NCBI GenBank assembly: GCA_963814095.1
Contig: CAWFBT010000006.1
Location: 248,001 to 312,000, forward strand
Length of the DNA stretch: 64,000 bases
Origin: JACVRW01 sp963814095
GTDB lineage: Bacteria > Actinomycetota > Thermoleophilia > Solirubrobacterales > Thermoleophilaceae
Direction: 5' to 3'
Shown: positions 24,751 to 33,499 of the stretch, one piece after another
Numbering within the stretch: position 1 is the stretch's first letter
Layout: the number at the start of each line of letters is the position of its first letter
Position numbers and translations under genes: made by a program
The notes under the pieces: generated by a model
What the model was told of the DNA's origin: nothing
The model's input: the letters and a program-made list of their open reading frames with translations, nothing else
The model's database searches: none

Positions 24751-26112
24751 CTACGAGACGGGCGGACGGCGCTCCGCCCAGCCGAGCTGCGCCTCGAGCT
24801 GCCCGGCGAGCGCGAGCAGGGTGGCGTCTTCCCCCTTGCGGCCCACGAGCTGAACGCCGACCGGCATGCCGTCGTCGCTGGTTCCGGCGGGGATCGCGAG
24901 CGCCGGCTGTCCCGTGAGGTTCCAGTGGGAGGTGAACGGATAGGCGGCGACCATGCCGAGCAGCGTGCTCAGCGCGCTGCGGCCCTCCCACTGGCCCGCC
25001 GCGACGGGCGGCCGCGCGGCGGCGGGCATGACGAGCACGTCGTGACGGTCGAAGAAGGGCGCCATTCGCTCGCTCGTGTCGTTGGCGAGCGCCCAGTCGA
25101 GCAGAGGCTTCGGGATCAACCTGCCGAGCCGCACGAAGCCACGCGTGCGGCGCTGCAGGCGCTCGGGGCGCTCGACGCTCGCCGCGTCCTGGGCGATCCC
25201 GGCGAGGTAGCGCTCGACCGAGGGGTTGAGCGGCGGATAGGGCGGGTCATCCTCGGCCACCGTATGGCCGAGCGAGCGCAGCCGCTCCGCGATCAGCTCC
25301 ACCGCCCGCGGCATCGCTGCGTCGACGCGGGCCGGCAGCGTCGGCTTGACCGAGGTCGCGACGCGCAGCGGGGGCGAGACCGCCGACCCTGCGCCGGCCA
25401 GCTCGGGCGCCGCCGCGGCGACGCTCATCAGCAGCGCGGTGTCCGCCACCGTCCGGGTCTCGAAGCCGAGCACGCTCAGGCCGTACCAGTGCTCCGTGCG
25501 CGGCGACAGCGGGATCAGGTCGCGCGTCGGCTTCAGCCCGACGAGGCCGCAGTTGGCGGCCGGCAGCCGGATCGAGCCTGCCCCGTCCGATGCCGTGGCG
25601 GCCGCGCACAGCCCGGCCGCGACCGCCGCGGCGCTGCCGCCGCTCGACCCGGCCGGGCTGCGGTCCGTGTTCCAGGGGTTGCGCGTCGTGCCGAACGAGG
25701 GCCCCTCGGTGTCGCCCATGATCGCGAGCTCCGGCAGGTTGGTCTTGCCGAGAATCACGGCCCCACCCGCCCGCAGCCGCCGGATGAACTCGTTGTCGGC
25801 GGCCGCCGGGCTCACGTTCGCCGCGGTCCCCAGCGTCGTGACCTCGCCCGCCAAGTCCTCGGTGTCCTTGACCGCGATCGGGACGCCGAGCAGCGGACGC
25901 TCCGCGCCGCCGGCGGCGCGCCGGGCGTCCGCCTGCTGCGCGTCGGCGAGCGCGCGCTCGCTCAGCACGCTCCGATAGGCGTTCAGCTGGGGGTCGAGCC
26001 GCTCGATCCGCTCCAGGTAGAGCTCGACGAGCTCACGCGAGGAGGCGTCGCCGGAGCGGATCAGTTCCGCCTGCCGGACCACTCCGGCGAAAGCAAGCTC
26101 CTGCCCATCCAT
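24751..26112 (-). CDS. Amidase (amidase-signature family)
   Basis: 453 residues. The Ser-cisSer-Lys triad is visible: Lys in VPIAVKDTEDLAG (about residue 82), cis-Ser in the SPAGSSGGSAAAVAAG loop and the nucleophile Ser in DGAGSIRLPAANCGLVGLKPT. It resembles GatA and other amide hydrolases, but no gatB or gatC is adjacent and the GatA-specific C-terminus is not obvious. It sits between a secreted protein gene and cysS, so it may be a general aliphatic or aryl amidase. Confidence 0.85.
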   Translation of the reverse strand: MDGQELAFAGVVRQAELIRSGDASSRELVELYLERIERLDPQLNAYRSVLSERALADAQQADARRAAGGAERPLLGVPIAVKDTEDLAGEVTTLGTAANVSPAAADNEFIRRLRAGGAVILGKTNLPELAIMGDTEGPSFGTTRNPWNTDRSPAGSSGGSAAAVAAGLCAAATASDGAGSIRLPAANCGLVGLKPTRDLIPLSPRTEHWYGLSVLGFETRTVADTALLMSVAAAAPELAGAGSAVSPPLRVATSVKPTLPARVDAAMPRAVELIAERLRSLGHTVAEDDPPYPPLNPSVERYLAGIAQDAASVERPERLQRRTRGFVRLGRLIPKPLLDWALANDTSERMAPFFDRHDVLVMPAAARPPVAAGQWEGRSALSTLLGMVAAYPFTSHWNLTGQPALAIPAGTSDDGMPVGVQLVGRKGEDATLLALAGQLEAQLGWAERRPPVS

Positions 26113-26135
26113 CGGGCGGGGAATCTACTGGTAGA

Positions 26136-26630
26136 TCAGCGGCAGGCGCCGGAGTCGCGTACGACGAAGACGCTCTCGACCTCGCCGCGGTAGAGGCCGA
26201 ACATCGTGCGCTCATCGGGCAGGAACAGCGCCCGCCCGGGCCCGCAGCGGCCGAGCCGGAAGCCGGCGCCCCTGAGCGTCTCGATTGCCCGCTCGCTGTC
26301 CGTGCCGACGCGCACGCCGCGGTAGACGAACGCCGGATCGACCGTGAAGACGTTCTTCGCCTTGCCGCCGCCGAACAGAACCTTCACGACGCCCGTGCGG
26401 CCCGGCTCGCTGACGGTGTAGGCCCAGACCGGCCCCTCCCTGCCGGGGCTGCCGAGGCGCGCGTCGAGATCTGCGCGCGTGTCGCCCACGCTGACCGGCC
26501 CGATCCCGACGCCGGGGTGGACCCGGAACTTCTTCGAGGCGGCGCCGGCGGGCGCGGCGCAGATCGCGAGGGTGAGCAGAAGCGTCAGCGGGAGCAGAGC
26601 GCGTCGCGCGCCGCGAAGGAGAGCGTTCAT
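26136..26630 (-). CDS. Secreted hypothetical protein
   Basis: 164 residues from ATG 26630. A signal peptide (RRALLPLTLLLTLAICAAPAGA, cleaved before ASKKF) precedes a small domain. The pattern VGIGPVSVGDTRADLDARLGSP resembles the start of small outer-membrane/BamE-like lipid-interaction folds, and two Cys remain (RCGPG and SGACR) that may pair. The start overlaps the ispF stop (ATGA). No family assigned. Confidence 0.65.
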   Translation of the reverse strand: MNALLRGARRALLPLTLLLTLAICAAPAGAASKKFRVHPGVGIGPVSVGDTRADLDARLGSPGREGPVWAYTVSEPGRTGVVKVLFGGGKAKNVFTVDPAFVYRGVRVGTDSERAIETLRGAGFRLGRCGPGRALFLPDERTMFGLYRGEVESVFVVRDSGACR

Positions 26631-27115
26631 TGGCGCGCGAGTGTAGCCACGGCGAGCGCCCCCGCCCCGTCCCCGCGGCCCACGAAGCCCATGCCCTCGT
26701 TCGTCGTGAACTTGACGCTCACGGCGCCGCGCTCCAGACCGATCGCCTGCGCCAGCCGCTCGCGCATAGCGTCGCGCCACGGTCCCAGCCTGGGCGCCTC
26801 GCAGATCACGGTCGCGTCCACGTTCTCGACCGTCCAGCCCGCCTCGGCGACGAGCCGGCACACCTCGGAGAGCAGCGCGATCGAGTCGGCGTCGCGCCAG
26901 CGCTCGTCGCTGTCCGGGAAGTGCTCGCCGATGTCGCCCAGCGCCGCCGCGCCGAGCAGCGCGTCCATGACGGCGTGGGTCAGCACGTCGGCGTCGGAGT
27001 GGCCGCTGAGGCCGCGCTCCGCTCCCTCGATCTCGATCCCACCGAGGATCAGCGGCCGCCCCTCCGCGAAGCGATGCGAGTCGTAGCCGATGCCGGTGCG
27101 CACGGAGGGGCTCAC
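26627..27115 (-). CDS. ispF: 2-C-methyl-D-erythritol 2,4-cyclodiphosphate synthase
   Basis: 162 residues, MEP isoprenoid pathway. Zinc and substrate motifs are complete: GIGYDSHRF (Asp, His), GLSGHSDADVLTHAVMDALLGAA, DIGEHFPDSDERW and SVKFTTNEGMGFVGRGDG. GTG 27115 overlaps the upstream PHP gene stop (GTGA) and has GGAG upstream; an internal GTG at 27103 is less likely. Together with ispD two genes upstream it gives two consecutive-pathway enzymes in one operon. Confidence 0.95.
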   Translation of the reverse strand: MSPSVRTGIGYDSHRFAEGRPLILGGIEIEGAERGLSGHSDADVLTHAVMDALLGAAALGDIGEHFPDSDERWRDADSIALLSEVCRLVAEAGWTVENVDATVICEAPRLGPWRDAMRERLAQAIGLERGAVSVKFTTNEGMGFVGRGDGAGALAVATLARQ

Positions 27116-27951
27116 CCGACCGGCTCCAGACGGCGCTCGCGGCCCTCGAACACGGCAATCTCGCGCACGCCGAGATCGCTCAGCAGCTCGAGGGCGCGCT
27201 CGTACTCGTAGCCGAGCTGCTCGGGCCGGTGGGCGTCGCTCGACAGCGCCACCGGCCGGCCCGCCTCGAGGCACATCTGGAGGAACGCCGGGGCCGGATA
27301 GATCTCGCCGGCCGGCTTGCGCAATCCCGCGGTAGACACTTCTACCGCAACATCAGACTCCGCGATGCCGTCCATCGCGCGCTCGTAGAAGCGGCGCAGG
27401 TCGCCCTCCGGAACCGGCACGCGCGGCCCCCAGACCTTCACGAGGTCGGGGTGGGCGAGGATGTCGAACATGCCGGTGCGGGCAGCCTCGCCGAGCGTGT
27501 CGAAGTAGCGCTCCCAGACCTTCTCGGGGTCGGCCGAGCGCCAGACGTCCCACTGCTCCCAATCCGGCTCGCCGTGCAGATCGACGGCCTCGTCCGCGAG
27601 GAAGTGGATCGAGCCGACGACGTAGTCCCAGGGGCGGCCGTCGAGCAGGTTCGCGACGCGGTCCTCGCGCCCCAGCAGGTAATCGGCCTCGATCCCGACG
27701 CGGAGCCCGGACTCGCGCAGGAAGTCGCAGTACTCGTCGAGGTCGTCCTTCGCCCAGTGGCGGTACCAGGGGTGGGTCCAGACCTCGAGCGACTGCACGA
27801 AGCGGTGGATGTGCTCGGCCACGCCGAGCTCCTCGATGCCGCGCTCCTCGGCGGCCTCGCGATAGCGGTCGACGTTCGCCTGCGTGAAGTAGCGCGCCGC
27901 CGTCGAGTCGTCCTCGTCGGGGCGCAGGTGCACGTGGTAGTCCGTCAGCAC
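27112..27951 (-). CDS. PHP-domain phosphatase (histidinol-phosphatase-like)
   Basis: 279 residues. Metal-binding PHP motifs: DYHVHLRPDE (residues 4-13), GVAEHIHRF, GIEADYL, YVVGSIHFL, DILAHPDLVK and LSSDAHRPEQLGY. It matches the HisK/HisJ histidinol-phosphate phosphatase branch, which closes the histidine pathway, though other PHP phosphatases look similar. It overlaps ispD by 7 bases and ispF by 4 bases, which is tight translational coupling. No other his genes are nearby. Confidence 0.8.
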   Translation of the reverse strand: MLTDYHVHLRPDEDDSTAARYFTQANVDRYREAAEERGIEELGVAEHIHRFVQSLEVWTHPWYRHWAKDDLDEYCDFLRESGLRVGIEADYLLGREDRVANLLDGRPWDYVVGSIHFLADEAVDLHGEPDWEQWDVWRSADPEKVWERYFDTLGEAARTGMFDILAHPDLVKVWGPRVPVPEGDLRRFYERAMDGIAESDVAVEVSTAGLRKPAGEIYPAPAFLQMCLEAGRPVALSSDAHRPEQLGYEYERALELLSDLGVREIAVFEGRERRLEPVG

Positions 27952-28577
27952 AGGAGGGCCTCGGCGATGCGCAGGTCGGACGCGCGCGTGACCTTGATGT
28001 TCTCCGGGGGAGCCTCGACCACGCGCACGGTGCCGCCAAGCTCCTCGACGAGGGCCGCGTCGTCGGTCGCGGCGGCGAGCGCTGCCGCGTCGCGGTCGAG
28101 TGCCCTGCGCAGGACGTCGGCTCGGAAGACCTGCGGCGTCTGGATCTGCCAGAGCACGCGCCGGTCGAGCGTGCGCAGCACGCGGCCGTCGGGGGCCGCC
28201 TCCTTCACCGTGTCGGTCATCGGCGCGGCGGCGATCGCCCCGTCGACGCCGGGCTCGAGCGCAGCCAGGCAGCGCTCGACCAGGTCGCGGGTCACGAGCG
28301 GGCGGGCGGCGTCGTGGACGACCGCCACGGTCGCCTCGGGGGCGGCCGCGAGGGCGTTGCGCACGGAGGCGGAGCGCGAGTCGCCGCCGCGCACCCTGTC
28401 AGGCCCCTCGTCGAAGCCCTCCGGCGCGGCGACGATCACCCGTTCGCAGACGCCCTCGAGCACCTGGAGGCTCCACTCGAGGAGCGGCCGGCCGGCACAA
28501 ACGACGAACGCCTTGGGCCGGTCGGCTCCAAGGCGTTCGCCGCTGCCGCCGGCGGGAATGATCCCGACGACAGCCAA
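27945..28577 (-). CDS. ispD: 2-C-methyl-D-erythritol 4-phosphate cytidylyltransferase
   Basis: 210 residues, MEP pathway. The CTP-binding N-terminus IIPAGGSGERLGADRPKAF (residues 6-24), VVHDAARPLVTRDLVERC, and the C-terminal LWQIQTPQVFRADVLRRAL and DDAALVE blocks are all typical IspD. The start is ATG 28577, 15 bases after the carD stop. carD-ispD-ispF is a frequent actinobacterial arrangement. Confidence 0.95.
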   Translation of the reverse strand: MAVVGIIPAGGSGERLGADRPKAFVVCAGRPLLEWSLQVLEGVCERVIVAAPEGFDEGPDRVRGGDSRSASVRNALAAAPEATVAVVHDAARPLVTRDLVERCLAALEPGVDGAIAAAPMTDTVKEAAPDGRVLRTLDRRVLWQIQTPQVFRADVLRRALDRDAAALAAATDDAALVEELGGTVRVVEAPPENIKVTRASDLRIAEALLC

Positions 28578-28592
28578 AATCCGTATCTCGGT

Positions 28593-29156
28593 CTAAGCGG
28601 TCGCGCCGTGACGGCTCGCGTGAGCCTCGGCGATCAGCTCCTCCAGATGCGTCTCCGCCTCGTCCTCCTCCATGACGAGCGCGTACATCAGCTCGGAGGC
28701 CAGGATCTTCTTGGCGCGGGTGTACATCTGCTTCTCGCCGGTCGAAAGACCCTTCTCGGTCTCCCGGATGGCGAGGTTGCGAACGACCTCGGCCAGCTCG
28801 AACACGTCGCCGGTCTTGATCTTCTCGCGGTTGTGCTTGAAGCGCCGGTTCCAGTTCTTGGGCATCTGGCTGACGTCGTCGCGGAGGACCGACAGGACCT
28901 TCCGTACGTCTTCCTCCCCGATCACGCGCCGTAGCCCCGCCTTGTCGGCGTTGCAGCACGGGACCATCACCGTCATGTCGTTATGAAGGATCTTGATGGT
29001 CAGGTACTCGCGCTTCTCGCCGAGCACCTCCTTCATCTCCTTCTTGAGGACCTTGCCCGCCCCATGATGGGGGTACACGACCTGGTCGCCGATCTCGTAC
29101 TCGGCCGGAGGCCGAGCGATCTCGATGTCCTCTACAACGAATTCCTCTTCCAACAC
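28593..29156 (-). CDS. carD: CarD-family RNA polymerase-binding transcription regulator
   Basis: 187 residues from the GTG at 29156. The RNA-polymerase-interacting domain reads YEIGDQVVYPHHGAGKVLKKE, then YLTIKILHNDMTVMVPC, and the DNA-binding helical domain has SVLRDDVSQMPKNWNRRFKHNREKIKTGD. The start is not certain: AGGAGG lies 19 bases upstream of GTG 29156 and just before two ATC codons, so a slightly longer protein with a rare start is possible. CarD stabilises open promoter complexes, notably at rRNA genes. Confidence 0.92.
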   Translation of the reverse strand: MLEEEFVVEDIEIARPPAEYEIGDQVVYPHHGAGKVLKKEMKEVLGEKREYLTIKILHNDMTVMVPCCNADKAGLRRVIGEEDVRKVLSVLRDDVSQMPKNWNRRFKHNREKIKTGDVFELAEVVRNLAIRETEKGLSTGEKQMYTRAKKILASELMYALVMEEDEAETHLEELIAEAHASRHGATA

Positions 29157-29217
29157 TGCGTCGCTGATGATGTTCCCTCCTACTTCAGACCCGGCGCATC
29201 CCAGGCGCCGGACCACT

Positions 29218-30336
29218 TCAGGTTTGCAGATAACGGTCCACGAGGTTGATCTCCTGAAGCCGGCGAAGGCCCTCGCGGATGTCCTTCGCACGCATGTCAC
29301 CCACGCCCTCAACCGACTCCAGCTCGGAGTCGGAGGCGGCGAGGATCTCGTCAAGTCCAGAGAACTCGTTCACGATCGACTGAACCACCATCTTCGGGAG
29401 CCTTGGGATGCGCCCGAGAATGCGGTTGCCGCGTGGCGAGGCCGGATGATCGAGGGTGTTGAGCTTCCGGTCGTAGCCGAGGAGCTCGGCGAGGCGACCG
29501 AAATCGAGCAAGTCCTGGTGAGGCAGTCTGGCGAGCGAGTCCAGCACCATCGCGAAGCCGTCCTCCGAGGGCTCGGCGATGTAGTCGCGCACGAGCGCCG
29601 ACTTGTCGGCGGCGACGCCGACCATCGTCTCCTCGAGTTGCATCTCGATGAGGCGACCCTCCGCCCCCAGTTCGACGATGTAGCGCTCGATCTCGACGGC
29701 CATGCGCGTGACGAGCTCGGCACGCTGGAGCACCGTCAGCACGTCGTGCAGCGTGACGCCGCCCTCGAACTCGAGCGCGGTGAGCCGCGTCGAGACCTGA
29801 TCGAGCCGGCTGCGGTACTTGTCGAGGGTCGCAAGGGCCTGGTTGGCCTTGGCGAGCACGATGGGGATGTCCTCGAGGATGTACTTGGCTCCGTCGAGGT
29901 AGAGCGAGACGACGCTGCGGGCCGCGGAGATGGCGATCACGAGCGCATCGGTCTGCTTCGAGACGCGCTCCGCGGTGCGGTGACGCGTGCCGGTCTCGAG
30001 CGACAGGATCGTCGGGTCCGGCATCAGCTGCACGTTGGCCCAGAGGATCTTCGTGCCGTTCGAGGCAAGCACGATCGCGCCGTCCATCTTGGCCAGCTGG
30101 TAGAGCAGAGCCGGGGTGTAGTCCACATCGAGCTTCACCCCGCCCGAGAGCAGGAACGAGAGCTCCTCCGACTCCCCGATGCAAATCAGGGCGCCTGTCT
30201 TGCCCTGGACGATGCTGTCGACCCCCTCCCGCACCGCGGTGCCCGGGGCCACCATCTCCAGGGCCCGGACGAGCCTTGGTTCCTGCCGCGCCTCGAGCTC
30301 TGCGACGTCGTCTCCGGCGTACGGCATGAAGGCCAA
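29218..30336 (-). CDS. disA: DNA integrity scanning diadenylate cyclase DisA
   Basis: 372 residues. The N-terminal DAC domain holds the two catalytic motifs DGAIVL (85-90) and GTRHRTAER (116-124), which make c-di-AMP. A helical linker and a C-terminal helix-hairpin-helix DNA-binding domain (SIVNEFSGLDEILAASDSELESVEGVGDMRAKDIREGL) follow. It is the first gene of the minus-strand run into carD, 61 bases upstream of it. radA, its usual neighbour, is in the window at 41.4 kb rather than adjacent. Confidence 0.95.
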   Translation of the reverse strand: MAFMPYAGDDVAELEARQEPRLVRALEMVAPGTAVREGVDSIVQGKTGALICIGESEELSFLLSGGVKLDVDYTPALLYQLAKMDGAIVLASNGTKILWANVQLMPDPTILSLETGTRHRTAERVSKQTDALVIAISAARSVVSLYLDGAKYILEDIPIVLAKANQALATLDKYRSRLDQVSTRLTALEFEGGVTLHDVLTVLQRAELVTRMAVEIERYIVELGAEGRLIEMQLEETMVGVAADKSALVRDYIAEPSEDGFAMVLDSLARLPHQDLLDFGRLAELLGYDRKLNTLDHPASPRGNRILGRIPRLPKMVVQSIVNEFSGLDEILAASDSELESVEGVGDMRAKDIREGLRRLQEINLVDRYLQT

Positions 30337-30388
30337 TTCTACGTGAATCGGTTCAGAAGCGCGCGTTTTCTCGCTATTTGCAGCCTAA

Positions 30389-31708
30389 TCAGGGTCGATC
30401 GAGGCCCGGGATCCACCCTGTTCCGGCGAGCGGGACGCGGGCCATTGCGGCGGCCTCGAGCGTGAGCGCCACGAGGTCCTCCGGCTCGAGGTTGTGCAGG
30501 TGCGACTTGCCACAGCCGCGCGCCAGCGTTTGCGCCTCGAGCACCATCGTGCGCAGGTAGTTCGCGAGCCGGCGGCCGCCCAGCTCGGGATCGAAGCGCG
30601 CGGCCAGCCCGTCGTCCTGGGTCGAGATGCCGGCCGGGTCGCGGCCCTCGTGCCAGTCGTCGTAGAAGCCCGCGGCGCTGCCGATCTCCGCGTAGCCCTC
30701 GTCGTGCTCGGGCGCGTTGTCGCCGAGCGCGATCAGCGCCGCCACGCCGATCGAGACGGCGTCGGCGCCGAGCGCGAGCGCCTTGGCCACGTCCGCCCCG
30801 TTCCGGATTCCGCCGGAGACCACGAGCTGGACCCTGCGGTGGACGCCGAGCTCGAGCAGCGCGTCGACGGCGGGCCGGATCGCCGCCAGCGTCGGGATGC
30901 CGACGTGCTCGATGAAGACCTCCTGGGTCGCGGCCGTGCCGCCCTGCATGCCGTCGAGCACGACCACGTCGGCGCCGGCCTTCACGGCCAGCGCCGTGTC
31001 GTAGTACGGCCGCGTGGCGCCGACCTTGATGAAGATCGGCTTCTCCCAGTCGGTGATCTCGCGCAGCTCGCCGATCTTGATCTCGAGGTCGTCGGGGCCG
31101 GTCCAGTCCGGGTGCCGGCAGGCGCTGCGCTGGTCGATGCCCTTGGGCAGGTCGCGCATCTCGGCGACGCGGTCGGAGATCTTCTGGCCGAGCAGCATGC
31201 CGCCGCCGCCCGGCTTCGCGCCCTGGCCGACGACGACCTCGATGGCGTCGGCGCGGCGGAGGTCGTCGGGGTTCATGCCGTAGCGGGACGGCAGCAGCTG
31301 GTAGACGAGCAGGCTCGAGTGCTCGCGCTCCTCCGCGGTCATGCCGCCGTCGCCGGTGGTCGTGCTCGTGCCGAGCGCGCTCGCGCCGCGGCCGAGCGCC
31401 TCCTTCGCCGGCGCCGACAGGGCGCCGAAGCTCATGCCGGCGATCGTGATCGGGATGTCGAGCTGGAGGGGCTTCTTCGCGTGGCGGTCGCCGAGCACGA
31501 CGTCCGTGTCGCAGCGCTCGCGATAGCCCTCGAGCGGGTAGCGCGACATGCTCGCCCCGAGGAATACGAGGTCGTCGAAATGCGGCACGTGCCGCTTCGC
31601 ACCGAAGCCGCGAATGTCGTAGATCCCCTCGCGCGCCGCGCGCTGGATCTCGTGGATCGTGTGGCGGTCGAAGATGGCCGACTCGCGCAGGTCTGGACGC
31701 ACGGCCAT
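30389..31708 (-). CDS. FMN-binding glutamate-synthase-like subunit (GlxD/MgsC type)
   Basis: 439 residues, the central FMN/TIM-barrel domain of glutamate synthase as a separate protein. Marks are ITIAGMSFGALSAPAKEALGRGA, GDGGMTAEEREHSSLLVYQ, GQGAKPGGGGMLLG, KVGATRPYYDTALAVKAGADVVVLDGMQGGTAAT and VSGGIRNGADVAKALALGADAV. The C-terminus has one Cys (ARGCGKSH), not the full 3Fe-4S set of GltB. The same split architecture occurs in GlxBCD and in N-methylglutamate synthase MgsABC. ATG 31708 overlaps the upstream stop by one base (TGATG). Confidence 0.85.
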   Translation of the reverse strand: MAVRPDLRESAIFDRHTIHEIQRAAREGIYDIRGFGAKRHVPHFDDLVFLGASMSRYPLEGYRERCDTDVVLGDRHAKKPLQLDIPITIAGMSFGALSAPAKEALGRGASALGTSTTTGDGGMTAEEREHSSLLVYQLLPSRYGMNPDDLRRADAIEVVVGQGAKPGGGGMLLGQKISDRVAEMRDLPKGIDQRSACRHPDWTGPDDLEIKIGELREITDWEKPIFIKVGATRPYYDTALAVKAGADVVVLDGMQGGTAATQEVFIEHVGIPTLAAIRPAVDALLELGVHRRVQLVVSGGIRNGADVAKALALGADAVSIGVAALIALGDNAPEHDEGYAEIGSAAGFYDDWHEGRDPAGISTQDDGLAARFDPELGGRRLANYLRTMVLEAQTLARGCGKSHLHNLEPEDLVALTLEAAAMARVPLAGTGWIPGLDRP

Positions 31709-32421
31709 CAGTACTCCCCGGCGTGGTCGATGTCGAAGTTGTAGAGCCGGCGCGCGGACCCGAAGCGGCGGAACTGCGAGGGCTCGAGCCCGGTGTCGGC
31801 GCGCTCGAGCAGCTCGCCGAGCTCGTCGACGTGCTCGTCGCGCATCTCCTTCTCGATGCAGTCCGCGCCGAGCCCGGCGACCTGGCCGCGCACGTACAGG
31901 CGTGCCTCGTAGATCGAGTCGCCGAGCGCGTCGCCGGCGTCGCCGCACACGACCAGCCGGCCCTTCTGCGCCATGAACGCGCTCAGGTGGCCGACCGAGC
32001 CGCGCACCACGATGTCGACGCCCTTCATCGAGATGCCGCAGCGCGCCGAGGCGTCGCCGTTGACGACGAGCAGGCCGCCGCGGCCGGTGGCGGCCGCCGA
32101 CTGGCTCGCGTTGCCGTCGACAACGACGCTGCCGGACATGATGTTCTCGGCCAGGCCGACGCCGCGTTGCCGTGGACGCGAACCGTCGCCTGCTTGTTCA
32201 TGCCGGCGCAGTAGTAGCCGACGTGGCCATCGATATCGACCTCGACCGGCGCGTCGATGCCGACCGCGACGGCGTGCGCGCCGCGCGGGTTCGTGACGCG
32301 CCAGCTGCCGCTCGACGTCCGGGGCATGGAGAGCCTGGTTGAGCTCGCGGAGCGGCGTCTTCGCAAGGTCCACCCGGTCCATCCAGCGGCTCGCGCTCGG
32401 CGGCACCTGGCCGGCCGTCAC
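31708..32421 (-). CDS. GXGXG-domain glutamate-synthase-like subunit (GlxC/MgsB type), two frameshifts
   Basis: About 237 residues after repair. It is the beta-helix GXGXG domain of glutamate synthase as a separate chain: MNKQATVRVHGNA, GVGLAENIMSGSVVVDGNASQ, GGLLVVNGDASARCGISMKGVDIVVRGSVGHLSAFM. GTG 32421 overlaps the amidotransferase stop (GTGA). The frame shifts by one extra base near 32311-32318 and returns by one missing base near 32161-32166, so a 150-base middle section is read in another frame. Net length is unchanged, which suggests sequence errors rather than decay. Confidence 0.8.
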   Translation of the reverse strand: MTAGQVPPSASRWMDRVDLAKTPLRELNQALHAPDVERQLARHEPARRARRRGRHRRAGRGRYRWPRRLLLRRHEQAGDGSRPRQRGVGLAENIMSGSVVVDGNASQSAAATGRGGLLVVNGDASARCGISMKGVDIVVRGSVGHLSAFMAQKGRLVVCGDAGDALGDSIYEARLYVRGQVAGLGADCIEKEMRDEHVDELGELLERADTGLEPSQFRRFGSARRLYNFDIDHAGEY

Positions 32422-33323
32422 AGCACCGGTGCGCGTTCCCAGGAGTAGACCTGGCCCGGCTCGGGCTCCCACAGGCGCGCCCCGTCCGCGCCCGGCAGGG
32501 TCGCGATCGCGCGGTATTCGGAGGCCATCGCCACCCAGCCATCGGTCTCGGCCATCACTGCGGGCTTGCACGCGATCGGGTCGCGCAGCACCGCGAAGCC
32601 GTCGACGGTGCCGACGGCAAAGGTGTAGAAGCCGTCGAGGTCCTCGAGGCAGCCCTCGAGCGCCTGCTCGAGCGAGGCGCCCTCGCGCATGCGCCAGGTG
32701 AGGTAGCCGGCCGCGACCTCGGAGTCGTTCTCGGTCTGGAACTCGATCCCCTCGGCGCGCAACCGCTCGCGCAGCCGGTTGTGGTTCGAGAGCGAGCCGT
32801 TGTGGACGAGGCACAGGTCGAGGCCGGTCGAGAACGGATGCGAGCCGTCCGTCGTGACCTTCGATTCGGTCGCCATCCGCGTGTGGCCCAGCGCGTGACT
32901 GCCGGACAGCTCCGAGAACGAGAAGCGCTCGAGGAAGTCAGCCGGGTGGCCGGCCTCCTTGTAGATCTCGATCGCCTCGCCGGCGCTCATCACGCGCAGC
33001 TCGGGGTAACGCTCGCGCAGCCAGGCGACGGCGCTGTCAGCGTCCGTCTCGACAACGACGACGGCGTGGCTCGCGCGCACCTCTGCGTCGCCCGCGCCAA
33101 AGGCGCCCGCCAGCGCCGCCTGCACGCCGGACCAGTCATAGCCAGGCGCGGGCGAATGCAGGGTGACCTTGCAGGACCCGGACGGGGCCGGATTCCGGTA
33201 GATCGCCACACCCGCGCTGTCGGGACCGCGATCGCCGAGCTGGAGCAGCATGTCGCCGAGGTGACGGCCGAGCGACTCGCTCACCTCGGGTGATTTGCTG
33301 AACAGGCCTGCAATTCCGCACAT
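32418..33323 (-). CDS. Class II glutamine amidotransferase subunit (GlxB/MgsA type)
   Basis: 301 residues. Cys2 is the N-terminal nucleophile (MCGIAGLF), with LGDRGPDSAGVAIY, LGHTRMATESKVTTDGSHPFS and LVHNGSLSNHNRLR completing the Ntn-type active site that frees ammonia from glutamine or a gamma-glutamyl amide. It is the first gene of the three-gene module, all overlapping. It is divergent from the glutamine-synthetase-like gene across 176 bases that hold two inverted CCCACAC motifs. In MgsABC the equivalent chain serves N-methylglutamate synthesis. Confidence 0.87.
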   Translation of the reverse strand: MCGIAGLFSKSPEVSESLGRHLGDMLLQLGDRGPDSAGVAIYRNPAPSGSCKVTLHSPAPGYDWSGVQAALAGAFGAGDAEVRASHAVVVVETDADSAVAWLRERYPELRVMSAGEAIEIYKEAGHPADFLERFSFSELSGSHALGHTRMATESKVTTDGSHPFSTGLDLCLVHNGSLSNHNRLRERLRAEGIEFQTENDSEVAAGYLTWRMREGASLEQALEGCLEDLDGFYTFAVGTVDGFAVLRDPIACKPAVMAETDGWVAMASEYRAIATLPGADGARLWEPEPGQVYSWERAPVL

Positions 33324-33407
33324 AGCTCAGCAAGCGAGTCTAGGCAGGGGCCTCCGGGAAGCCCATGGCGGGCAGCCCAACAATTCGCCGAGTACGTATG
33401 TGCGCTT

Positions 33408-33453
33408 CCCACACCTGTCGGGCGTCACACGGTTCGCCCCCGAAACGTGTGGG
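33408..33453. promoter_or_regulatory. Two inverted CCCACAC..GGGCG sites between glxB-like and glnT-like genes
   Basis: Forward site CCCACACCTGTCGGGCG at 33408-33424; reverse site at 33435-33453 reads CCCACACGTTTCGGGGGCG on the minus strand. One copy faces each divergent gene. A third copy (CCCACACTCGTAGGGCG, 38951-38967) precedes the ammonium transporter gene and lies upstream of the PucR-like regulator gene. This suggests one nitrogen-related regulator binding all three. Confidence 0.5.
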
Positions 33454-33499
33454 ATCCGCACATTGGCCGCCACCGTGGGCAGGCGATACGTTGCCGCCC

